This document shows positions 48,634 through 56,478 of a stretch of 64,000 nt of DNA, piece after piece (positions within the stretch are counted from its first letter, which is position 1; each line of letters starts with the position of its first letter). The translations under genes and the position numbers were made by a program. The notes beneath the pieces are model-generated. The model did no database searches and was not told the DNA's origin. It worked only from the letters and a program-made list of their open reading frames with translations. Origin of the DNA: Streptomyces sp. CA-278952. GTDB taxonomy: Bacteria > Actinomycetota > Actinomycetes > Streptomycetales > Streptomycetaceae. Where the stretch lies: contig NZ_CP112880.1 of NCBI RefSeq assembly GCF_028747205.1, positions 3,162,001 to 3,226,000 of the forward strand, in the 5' to 3' direction.

Positions 48634-49491
48634 CTACCTCCCGTTGGCGAGTCGGTCGGCGGCCCGGACCCCGACGACGTTGAAGGAGACGACCACCAGG
48701 GCGATGGCGATGCCGGGCACCAGGGCGGGCAGCAGCGCTCCCTGGACGACGGCGGCCTGCCCCTCCTGCACCATCAGCCCCCAGTCGGAGCTGGGCGGCT
48801 GGGCGCCGAAGCCGAGGTAGGAGAGTGTGGCCAGGGACATCAGGGCCTCGCCGAAGAGGACCACCAGATAGCCGATGACGGAGCGGCCGAGGTTGGGGAC
48901 GAGGTGGAAGGCGCAGATCCGCAGGCCGCCCATGCCCTGGACGCGGTAGGCGTCGATGTAGGGCTTGCGCCGCTCTCCCATGGCCACGGAGCGGGTGTAC
49001 TTGGCGACGGTCGGCGTGTAGGCGAGGCCGAGCGCCAGCACGGAGGTGGTCATTCCGGCGCCGAAGACCGCGATGATCAGCACGGTGAACAGCAGTCCCG
49101 GGAACGCGTACATGACGTCGGTGAGCCGGGAGATGACGGTGTCGGCCCAGCCGCCGCGCCAGGCCGCCAGGGTGCCGAGCGCGATGCCGAGCACGGCGGC
49201 GATGGCGAGCAGGAGCGCCGGGGCGACGAGGCTGGTGCGGGCCCCGTACAGCACCCGCGACAGCAGGTCCTGGCCGGAGGAGTCGGTGCCCAGGAGGTGG
49301 TCGCCGGTGGTCCCGGCGAGCGAGGCGGAGAGGTCGATGGCGTCGGGGGCGTACGGGGCGATCAGCGGGGCGAGGAGGGCGGCGAGCACCACCAGGCCGA
49401 GGACCGCGCCCGCGAGGATCGCCCCGTAGGGGCGCCGCGCGGCCGGGATCTCCACCGGGGTGAGGGCCGGGGCCAGGGTCGGGGCGGTCAT
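48634..49491 (-). CDS. Peptide ABC transporter permease, OppC type
   Basis: 285 aa with six or so membrane spans. N-terminal OppC_N-like segment and the permease EAA-type loop (DAYRVQGMGGLRICAFHLVPNL). LLGTDSSGQDLLSRVLYGARTSL is the DppC/OppC hallmark. ATG at 49491 overlaps the oppB stop by 4 bp. Confidence 0.92.
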   Translation of the reverse strand: MTAPTLAPALTPVEIPAARRPYGAILAGAVLGLVVLAALLAPLIAPYAPDAIDLSASLAGTTGDHLLGTDSSGQDLLSRVLYGARTSLVAPALLLAIAAVLGIALGTLAAWRGGWADTVISRLTDVMYAFPGLLFTVLIIAVFGAGMTTSVLALGLAYTPTVAKYTRSVAMGERRKPYIDAYRVQGMGGLRICAFHLVPNLGRSVIGYLVVLFGEALMSLATLSYLGFGAQPPSSDWGLMVQEGQAAVVQGALLPALVPGIAIALVVVSFNVVGVRAADRLANGR

Positions 49492-50435
49492 ACGGCGGCC
49501 TCCTTCACGCGCGGGTCGAGCAGCGGGTGGACGAGGTCGACGAGGGTGGTGACCACGATGTAACCGGTGACCATGAGCAGCAGGACCGCCTGGGCGACGG
49601 GGAAGTCGTGGGTGTTGATCGCGCCGACGAGCAGCGAGCCGATGCCGCTGATGCCGAACGCGGTCTCCACGACGACCGTGCCGGCGAGCATCCCTGCCAT
49701 GACCAGGCCGCACATGGTGACGATCGGGCCGAGCGCGTTGCGCAGGATGTGGCGGCGGACGATCTCGCGCTCGGGGATGCCGGAGGAGCGGGCGGCCTCC
49801 ACGTGGTCGGCGGCCCCGGCGTCGGCCATCGCCTGCCGGGTGACCCGGCTGATGATGGCGAGCGCGCCGAGCGCCAGCGCCAGGGCGGGCAGGGTCAGGT
49901 GGTGCAGGGTGCCGGTGAAGCCCTCGCCTCCCCCGGTGACGGGGAACCAGCCGAGCTGGACGCCGAAGACGGCGGCGAGCGCGATGGCGGAGACGAACGA
50001 GGGGACCGAGGCCGCCAGCGTCGTACCGCCGACCACGGCCGAGTCGACCCAGGTACCGCGCCGGACGGCGGCGAGGATGCCCGCGCCGACGCCGAGGACG
50101 ACGAAGAGGACGGTCGCGTACGCCACCAGGGCCAGGGTGGTCGGGAAGCGGGCGACGATCAGGTCGGCCACCTGGTCGCTGTATTTGAAGGAGCGGCCGA
50201 GGTCGAAGTGGAGGCAGTCGCCGAGCCAGCGGCCGTACTGCACGACGAGGGGTTCGTCGAGGTGGTACTGCGCCCGGACCAGCTCCAGCTTCTCGGGGGT
50301 GAGTTTGTCGCGGCCGCCGGCCAGGAAGACGGCGGGGTCGCCGGGGGCCGCGTACACGGCGGCGAAGATGACGAAGGAGGCGGCGAGGAGGGTGGCCAGC
50401 AGTCCGGCCAGCCGCCGGGAGATCCGGGCGAGCAT
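49488..50435 (-). CDS. Peptide ABC transporter permease, OppB type
   Basis: 315-aa inner-membrane permease. MLARISRRLAGLLATLLAASFVIF is the usual OppB start. The EAA loop reads DHVEAARSSGIPEREIVRRHILRNAL, and GDCLHFDLGRSFKY is a conserved external loop. Starts 6 bp after the binding-protein stop. Confidence 0.93.
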   Translation of the reverse strand: MLARISRRLAGLLATLLAASFVIFAAVYAAPGDPAVFLAGGRDKLTPEKLELVRAQYHLDEPLVVQYGRWLGDCLHFDLGRSFKYSDQVADLIVARFPTTLALVAYATVLFVVLGVGAGILAAVRRGTWVDSAVVGGTTLAASVPSFVSAIALAAVFGVQLGWFPVTGGGEGFTGTLHHLTLPALALALGALAIISRVTRQAMADAGAADHVEAARSSGIPEREIVRRHILRNALGPIVTMCGLVMAGMLAGTVVVETAFGISGIGSLLVGAINTHDFPVAQAVLLLMVTGYIVVTTLVDLVHPLLDPRVKEAAV

Positions 50436-50441
50436 CGCGGG

Positions 50442-52118
50442 TCAGCCCTTCTTGGCGCCGAGTTCGGCGGCCCAGGGGTAGTAGAGGTACGCCATGGAGG
50501 CGGGCGGTCCGGTCAGCTTGTCGCCGAGGACGAGGACGGAGGGGACCTGGGCGACGGAGATCCAGACGGCTGCGTCGGTGAACTTCTTCTGGACCTCGGC
50601 GGCGAGCTTCGCGCGCTCGGCGTCGTCGAGGGTGGCGAGCGCCTTCTTGACCGTGGCGTCGTAGGCGGGGTCCGCGAAGCCGACCCAGTTGTTGGAGGAG
50701 CCGGTGAGCGCGTTGTCGTAGAAGCCCATCGGGTCGGCCTTGGAGATGTACCAGTCTCCGACCAGGACGTCGATGCCGCCGCGGGCCTCGGGGTCGCTGT
50801 AGAACTGCTCGAACTGGGCGGTGGGCACGGTCTTGATCTGCCCGGTGAGCCCGATCCGCTGGAGGGCGGCCCGGACGGCGTTGGCGACGACGGTGCGGCC
50901 CTGGCTGGCGTCGGTGCCGATGACGATCGGGGTGGCCGCGTCGGCGCCGGAGTCCTTCACCAGCTTCTTCGCGGCGGCGATGTCCTCGGCGTCGGGGCTG
51001 GCGGGGGCGACCGGTTCGGCGGCGCGCTGGGCTGCCTCGAAGGCCGGCTTCTCGTAGCCCCAGGCGCCGGAGCCGACCGGGGTGGACCAGGGCTGGACCA
51101 TCCCGCCGTAGCCGGAGGCGGCGATGCCCTTGCGGTCGAGCGCGAGGGAGAGCGCGCGGCGCACGGCCGGGTCCTTCAGTCCGCCGCGTGCGGTGGGGAT
51201 GAGGACGAGGGAGGAGGTGGAGGGCCCGTAGTGCTGGGTGAGGCCCTTCTTGCCGGCCAAGGCGGCGGCGGTGTTGGGCGATTCGGCGTACGCGCCGTCG
51301 GCGGCCCCGGTGGTGAGTGCGTTGACCAGGGCGCTGTCGGTGGCCCAGCGGAAGGTGACGCGCTTCGTCAGCGGTCTGTCGCCCCAGTAGGCGTCGTAGC
51401 GCTCGATGGTGATGGAGTCGCCGGACTTCCAGTTCGCCAGCCGGTAGGGGCCGGTGCAGGCGTCGGGCTGTCCGGGGGTGCCGAAGTCCCGGCCCGCCTT
51501 CTCGACCTGCTCCTTGTTCCAGACGATGCCCGCGTCCCCGGCGAGCGCCTTGAGGAAGAGGGCGTCGGGGGCCTTGAAGGAGAGGGTGATCTCCTTCTCG
51601 CCGGTCTTCTTCATGGACGCGACGTTCTCGAACTCGTCGCCCTGCTCCATGTCCGGGTCGGCGTGCCGCTGAAGGCTCCAGAGGACGTCGTCGGCGGTCA
51701 TCGGGGTGCCGTCGTGGAAGGTGACGCCGGAGCGGAGCTTCAGGACGAGGGTGGTGTCGTCGGGTGTTTCGACGCTCTCGGCGAGGAAGGGCTTCGTCGT
51801 CATGTCCGGCTGGAGCTGGTAGAGCCGCTCGCAGACGTTGGTGAGGACGACCCGGCCGGCGCTGGAGCCCTGGGTGTCCAGGTCGAGGGAGTCCGGTTCG
51901 TCCTCCAGGAGCCAGCGTGCTTCGGCGAGTTCGCCCTTCGCGGCGGCCGTGGTCGGGGTGAGGGTGAGCCGCCCGGCATCGGCGGCGGAGCCGCTGCCGG
52001 CGGGCTTGGTGGCCCCGCTGCATCCGGCGGCGAGCAGGGCGGCGACGACGGCTCCGGCGACGGGGGCGGCGCGGCGGGCCGTGCGGCGGTCTGTGCGCTG
52101 GGCTGTGCGCTGGGTCAT
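50442..52118 (-). CDS. Peptide ABC transporter substrate-binding lipoprotein
   Basis: 558 aa, SBP_bac_5 family. Basic N-terminus with RRTARR, a hydrophobic stretch and lipobox AAGC (Cys33). The family signature LRSGVTFHDGTPMTADDVLWSLQR is present. It captures a peptide-like substrate outside the membrane for the OppBCDF parts. ATG at 52118 overlaps the C45 hydrolase stop (ATGA), so the two are coupled. Confidence 0.93.
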   Translation of the reverse strand: MTQRTAQRTDRRTARRAAPVAGAVVAALLAAGCSGATKPAGSGSAADAGRLTLTPTTAAAKGELAEARWLLEDEPDSLDLDTQGSSAGRVVLTNVCERLYQLQPDMTTKPFLAESVETPDDTTLVLKLRSGVTFHDGTPMTADDVLWSLQRHADPDMEQGDEFENVASMKKTGEKEITLSFKAPDALFLKALAGDAGIVWNKEQVEKAGRDFGTPGQPDACTGPYRLANWKSGDSITIERYDAYWGDRPLTKRVTFRWATDSALVNALTTGAADGAYAESPNTAAALAGKKGLTQHYGPSTSSLVLIPTARGGLKDPAVRRALSLALDRKGIAASGYGGMVQPWSTPVGSGAWGYEKPAFEAAQRAAEPVAPASPDAEDIAAAKKLVKDSGADAATPIVIGTDASQGRTVVANAVRAALQRIGLTGQIKTVPTAQFEQFYSDPEARGGIDVLVGDWYISKADPMGFYDNALTGSSNNWVGFADPAYDATVKKALATLDDAERAKLAAEVQKKFTDAAVWISVAQVPSVLVLGDKLTGPPASMAYLYYPWAAELGAKKG

Positions 52119-53368
52119 GGCTGGGTTCCTGTCGGTTCCGGGCCGCCGTGCGGGCCGTCGTAGAGGTTCCAGGGAAGGTGCTGGTACTCGCGGTCGCAGG
52201 GGGTTCCGGCGGTCACGTGGTAGTCGCCGGTGGTGAGGTCGGCGAGGGAGGAGACGAGGGTGGTCCAGTGCTCGACGGCCGGCCGGCGCGGGTCGGGGTG
52301 CGTGCACAGGGACTCGGGGTGGCCGAGGTGGTCGGACATGGCCCGGCGGATCAGCTTCCGGGACTCGTCGGGTCCGGTGGAGTGGCGCAGGGCGGCCAGG
52401 CCCTGTTCGGCGCGGGGGACGCGGACCAGGGAGTCGGAGGACATCGGGCGGTAGCCGGCGGCGGCGAGCGGGGCGGGGATGCCCGCCTGGTAGTGGTTGC
52501 CGTGCACCAGCAGGCCGTCGGTCGGATACATCCAGCCGTGCCCGGCGGGGGTGGTCTCCAGGTCGATGGCGAAGCCCTCCCGGCAGGTGAGCAGGGCGTT
52601 GCTGGCGATGTGGGCCCGGGTGCGGCAGAGCACGTCGAGGGCGTCGGCGATGTTGTCCTGGTCGAGGACGCTGCGCCGGACGACCGTCTGGGGCAGTCCG
52701 ATCCGGTCGTCGAACCGGCCGCCGAGGCCGTTGGCGTTGAAGGCGATCCCGGCGGAGTTGGCGCCCTGGCGGCCGATCTGTCCGGCCTCCACCTGCATGA
52801 TCAGGGTCGGTTTGGGCGGCTGGACGATCCGGATCATGACGACGGTGTCGGCGACCCCGGCCCGCCAGTCCCAGTTCTGCCCGGCGTAGACGTGGCCGTC
52901 GCCGCTGGCCGGGCCGTACGCGGCGAAGGAGGTGCAGCCCTCGGCGGGTTCCTCGTCGGGCGGCCCCTCCCCTGCCCCGTCGGCGGCGATCTCGGCGAAG
53001 GACTTGTCGTAGATGACCTCGCCGCGTGCGTTCAGCGCGAGGACGTCCAGGAGGTCTGCGCCCGCGCCGTCGGCGATGCCCCGCATCTCCTCCACGAGGT
53101 GGGGGGCGTAGGCGCTCACGGGCTCCAGCCAGCGGGCGGCGCGCGCGGTGACCTTGTCCCAGGTGAGCCCGGCGGAGCGGCCGAACGCCTCCTCGTAGTA
53201 GCCGAGGGCGGCGTGCAGTTGGGGGCGGACGGCCTCGCCGTACTGGCGGCCGCGCTCCAGCGGGGAGCCGGAGATCTCGATGACGGGGAGGACCCGGGCG
53301 GCGGAATCCTTGGGCGGGGGTGCGGAATCCGTGGGGACGGGGGTGGACTCCGTGGGAAGGGGTGCCAT
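52115..53368 (-). CDS. C45-family peptidase (acyl-CoA:6-APA acyltransferase-like Ntn hydrolase)
   Basis: 417 aa. The AAT/C45 pattern is visible: the nucleophile Cys145 in AEGCTSFAAYG, exposed after self-cleavage, and AGQNWDW, QIGRQGANSAGIAFNANGL further on. N-terminal Pro-rich lead of about 25 residues without a signal peptide. Probably acts in the cytoplasm on the amide or peptide imported by the downstream transporter. AGGAG lies just before ATG 53368. First gene of the operon; divergent from the RpiR regulator. Confidence 0.87.
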   Translation of the reverse strand: MAPLPTESTPVPTDSAPPPKDSAARVLPVIEISGSPLERGRQYGEAVRPQLHAALGYYEEAFGRSAGLTWDKVTARAARWLEPVSAYAPHLVEEMRGIADGAGADLLDVLALNARGEVIYDKSFAEIAADGAGEGPPDEEPAEGCTSFAAYGPASGDGHVYAGQNWDWRAGVADTVVMIRIVQPPKPTLIMQVEAGQIGRQGANSAGIAFNANGLGGRFDDRIGLPQTVVRRSVLDQDNIADALDVLCRTRAHIASNALLTCREGFAIDLETTPAGHGWMYPTDGLLVHGNHYQAGIPAPLAAAGYRPMSSDSLVRVPRAEQGLAALRHSTGPDESRKLIRRAMSDHLGHPESLCTHPDPRRPAVEHWTTLVSSLADLTTGDYHVTAGTPCDREYQHLPWNLYDGPHGGPEPTGTQP

Positions 53369-53499
53369 TCTTCTCCTCGCGACGGAACGCTTCGGCGACC
53401 GACGAACAGGGACCGGACCGGAGACCGGGCCCCGGGAACGGGAGACCGGAGACCAGAGACCAGGAACCAGCACGGTCCTGTAACGTCGATTTCAGGATG

Positions 53500-53515
53500 C
53501 GTTCCCTTTGGAACG
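53500..53515. promoter_or_regulatory. Inverted repeat CGTTCC-CTTT-GGAACG
   Basis: Perfect 6-bp arms in the 185-bp gap between the divergent C45 operon and the RpiR gene, 39 bp before the RpiR start. Candidate operator for that regulator. Confidence 0.45.
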
Positions 53516-53553
53516 TTCTGCCCAGGACAGTAACGCCGGTCACACGGAAGTCA

Positions 53554-54453
53554 ATGCTTGTAATGGAAATTCCAGAGAACGAGACCGGAGTGACGCGCCT
53601 CCGTGCTGCCATTCGTGACCAATGGAACGATCTGTCCGCTTCGGAGCGTGCCGTGGCGCAGTACCTGGTGAGCGCGCCGGTCGAGCAGTTGCTCTTCGCC
53701 AGCGCTCAGCAGCTCGGCGCGGCCAGCTCCACCAGCAACGCCACCGTCGTACGGGCCCTGCAACGCCTCGGCTACGCGGGCCTCCCGGCGCTCAAGCGGG
53801 AGCTGGCCAACGACTTCACCTCGGCCGTCGCCCCCGAGGTGCGGCTCAAACGGCGCATCGCGCACGTGGGCCAGGACCTGGACTCCATCTGGACCGATGT
53901 CTTCGACGAGGCCCAGGAGCGCATCGACCAGGCCCGCCGGCTGACCGGCCCGGACTCCCTGAAACGGGCGGTCGCTGTCCTGGCGGAGGCCCGCGAGGTC
54001 TTCGCCTACGGGGTCGCCGCCTCCGAACCGGGCGCACGGCACCTGGCGCTGGCGCTCGGCCGGATCGGCCGCCGGGCCCGGGCCGTCTCGGAGACCGGGT
54101 TCGCGCTGGCGGACCAGCTGCTGGCGCTCGGGCAGGGCGACGCGGTGGTGATCTTCCAGCCGGGGCGGCGGCTGATGGAGCTGTCGGTCCTGATGGAACG
54201 GGCCCGCTCGGTCGGCGCGAAGGTGGTCCTGGTGACGGACGAGCTGGGCGAGGCATACGCGGACCGGGTCGAGGCGGTGCTCACCGCGCCCCACACGCCG
54301 ACCGGCATAACGGCGGAGTCCCTGACCGGGCTGCTGGTGGCCGACGCGCTGCTGCTGGCGCTGGCCACCCTGGACGAGGACCGGGCCGTCGGCTCCTCGC
54401 ACCAGCTGACCGCCCTGCGCGAACAGCTGCTGGACCCGAAGCGGCACGGCTGA
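53554..54453 (+). CDS. MurR/RpiR-family regulator
   Basis: 299 aa. N-terminal HTH_6 domain about 10-85 (SASERAVAQYLVSAPVEQLLFASAQQLGAASSTSNATVVRALQRLG), then a SIS domain about 125-260 (AREVFAYGVAASEPGARHLALAL), which usually binds a phosphosugar or amino sugar. GGAAG lies 3 nt before ATG 53554. It probably represses the divergent hydrolase/Opp operon; a link to cell-wall peptide recycling would fit the SIS domain (inference). Confidence 0.9.
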   Translation: MLVMEIPENETGVTRLRAAIRDQWNDLSASERAVAQYLVSAPVEQLLFASAQQLGAASSTSNATVVRALQRLGYAGLPALKRELANDFTSAVAPEVRLKRRIAHVGQDLDSIWTDVFDEAQERIDQARRLTGPDSLKRAVAVLAEAREVFAYGVAASEPGARHLALALGRIGRRARAVSETGFALADQLLALGQGDAVVIFQPGRRLMELSVLMERARSVGAKVVLVTDELGEAYADRVEAVLTAPHTPTGITAESLTGLLVADALLLALATLDEDRAVGSSHQLTALREQLLDPKRHG

Positions 54454-54476
54454 CGGACCCGCAGGAGGGAGAGGAC

Positions 54477-54837
54477 GTCAACATCGGAGATGTCGCCAGA
54501 TACGGACGGGTGTCGCCCCGGATGCTGCGTCATGACGACGCCATCGGACTGCTGCGCCCGGACCGGCCGTTCCGGCGGTCCGGGTGGCCCAGCTGACCGG
54601 GACGGCGGCGAGCTACCAGCCGCAGGACATCGGGCCGGTGTGCCGCCGTTCGAGGCGGCCACGATCGTGCACCGGGGCGCGATGGACGACGTCCTGTCGA
54701 CGACCCACACCCTGGCCCGCCGGCTGGACGCCAACGGCTACCGCTCCACCGGCTACACCCGTGAGGTCGACCTGGAGTGCCCGCCGGACCGCGAGAGTGG
54801 GGTGACGGAGCTCCAGGAGCCGGTGGCGAAGGCCTGA
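54477..54837 (+). pseudogene. MerR/GyrI-type regulator with internal deletion
   Basis: Begins in a MerR DNA-binding start (NIGDVARYGRVSPRMLRHDDAIGLLRP) but the frame ends at GWPS. In a second frame a GyrI-like C-terminus follows (VAQLTGTAASYQPQDIG, PPFEAATIVHRGAMDDVLSTTHTLARRL, ...VTELQEPVAKA). Most of the linker helix and half of the effector domain are missing; the first codon is GTC, preceded by AGGAGGGAG. In an intact relative the length would be about 270 aa. Confidence 0.7.
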
Positions 54838-54898
54838 TCCGATCCGGTGCGTACGGTGATCCGATCCGCCCGCGTACAGGGAGGGGCGCGCCGCCCCC

Positions 54899-54943
54899 GC
54901 CCGCGTACGGGGAGGGGCGCGCCGCTCCTCCCCGTACGCGGGC
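54899..54943. terminator. Very strong hairpin before the amidohydrolase end
   Basis: Perfect 17-bp stem GCCCGCGTACGGGGAGG / CCTCCCCGTACGCGGGC with an 11-nt loop. Part of the left arm and loop is duplicated just upstream (about 54867-54894). Probably bidirectional. Confidence 0.7.
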
Positions 54944-54955
54944 CCGGCCCAGGCT

Positions 54956-56176
54956 CTACGCCCCCGCCCAGAGCCCGTCCTCGGTGAGCCCCAGCAGCTC
55001 GATCGCGTTGCCGCGCACGATCCGGTCGACGACGTCCGGGGCCAGGTGGCCCATCTGCTCCTCGCCGACCTCGCGGGAGCGGGGCCAGGTGGAGTCGGAG
55101 TGCGGGTAGTCCGTCTCGTACAGCACGTTGCCCACGCCGATCGCGTCGAGGTTCTTCAGCCCGAAGGCGTCGTCGAAGAAGCAGCCGTAGACGTGCTCGG
55201 CGAACAGCTCGGACGGCGGCCGGTGGACCTTCTCGGCGACGCCGCCCCAGGCCCGGTTCTCCTCCCAGACCACGTCGGCGCGCTCCAGGATGTACGGGAT
55301 CCAGCCGATCTGTCCCTCCGCGTACATGATCCTCAGATGGGGGAAGCGCTCGAACTTGCCGCTCATCAGCCAGTCGACCATCGAGAAGCAGCAGTTGGCG
55401 AAGGTGATGGTGGAGCCGACGGCGGGCGGGGCGTCGGCGGAGGTGGAAGGCATCCTCGACGAGGAACCGATGTGCATGGCGATGACGGTGCCCGTCTCGT
55501 CGCAGGCCGCGAGGAACGGATCCCAGTCGTCCGCATGTATGGACGGAAGTCCGAGATGGGGAGGTATCTCGGAGAACGCGACCGCGCGCACGCCCCGCGC
55601 CGCGTTGCGCCGGACCTCGGCCGCGGCGAGCTCCGCGTCCCACAGCGGGACGAGCGTGAGCGGGATGAGGCGGCCGTGCGCCTCGGGGCCGCACCACTCC
55701 TCCACCATCCAGTCGTTGTACGCGCGCACGCCGAGCAGTCCCAGTTCGCGGTCCTTCGCTTCGGTGAACGTCTGTCCGCAGAAGCGGGGGAAGGTCGGGA
55801 AGCAGAGGGCGGACTGCACGTGGTTGACGTCCATGTCGGCGAGCCGGTCCGGCACCGAGAAGGAGCCCGGCCGCATCTGTTCGTAGGTGATGATCTCCAG
55901 TCTGATCTCGTCCCTGTCGTAGCCGACGGCGGTGTCCAGGCGGGTGAGCGGACGGTGCAGGTCCTCGTACACCCACCAGTCGCCGACCGGCCCGTCGTCG
56001 CCCTTCGCCCCCATCACGGGCGCGAACTTGCCGCCCAGAAAGGTCATTTCCTTCAGCGGTGCGCGGACGACGCGCGGCCCGGAGTCCGCGTACCTGGACG
56101 GGAGCCGGTCCCGCCAGACATGAGCGGGCTCCACCGTGTGGTCGTCCACCGAGATGATCTTCGGGAAGGTCTCCAT
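54956..56176 (-). CDS. Amidohydrolase-family (amidohydro-rel/PF04909) protein
   Basis: 406-aa TIM-barrel hydrolase. Motifs: SVDDHTVEPAHVW at the N-terminus (metal-binding region, with Asp/His where the family has HxH), AMHIGSS, and the C-terminal YETDYPHSDSTWP with the conserved Asp. Relatives occur in steroid and aromatic-acid degradation loci. ATG at 56176 is preferred to GTG 56185. The operator at 56196-56215 is shared with the fadD3/thiolase genes, which suggests one catabolic regulon. It may be leaderless (TACCGT 7 nt upstream). Confidence 0.88.
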   Translation of the reverse strand: METFPKIISVDDHTVEPAHVWRDRLPSRYADSGPRVVRAPLKEMTFLGGKFAPVMGAKGDDGPVGDWWVYEDLHRPLTRLDTAVGYDRDEIRLEIITYEQMRPGSFSVPDRLADMDVNHVQSALCFPTFPRFCGQTFTEAKDRELGLLGVRAYNDWMVEEWCGPEAHGRLIPLTLVPLWDAELAAAEVRRNAARGVRAVAFSEIPPHLGLPSIHADDWDPFLAACDETGTVIAMHIGSSSRMPSTSADAPPAVGSTITFANCCFSMVDWLMSGKFERFPHLRIMYAEGQIGWIPYILERADVVWEENRAWGGVAEKVHRPPSELFAEHVYGCFFDDAFGLKNLDAIGVGNVLYETDYPHSDSTWPRSREVGEEQMGHLAPDVVDRIVRGNAIELLGLTEDGLWAGA

Positions 56177-56195
56177 GCGTTCCACGGTAGCGTCG

Positions 56196-56215
56196 ATCTG
56201 ACGAACCGTCAGCTA
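56196..56215. promoter_or_regulatory. Operator copy 1: TAGCTGAC-GGTT-CGTCAGAT
   Basis: Read on the - strand, 20 bp upstream of the amidohydrolase ATG. Sixteen of twenty positions are the same as copy 2 at 62292-62311. The CTGAC/GTCAG dyad resembles TetR-family sites. Confidence 0.7.
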
Positions 56216-56478
56216 CCGCGCGCGCATTGACATGACACATGGCAGGTGTGCGGCACGTGGCACGGTTCCCGAATCGTTGTCGAGGGCTTGTGCAGAGCAT
56301 CACCCACTGCTGACGAGTCCACCCGGGACAAGGCAGACTGTTGAGCGCGATACCAGCGGTACCGCGCCATCCGGATGCCTACCGCACTTCGACGCACGGG
56401 CGGACATACGGACGCGGGCAGCACCGGCAGGATCCGCAGCCGAGCGGGACCGGCAGGCGAGCAGGACAGGGGGCATCA

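Noticed and set aside
49527..52163. 878-codon + strand frame over the Opp genes
   Set aside because: Shadow of the Opp permease and binding-protein genes; sequence is Gly/Asp/Val repeats without domains.
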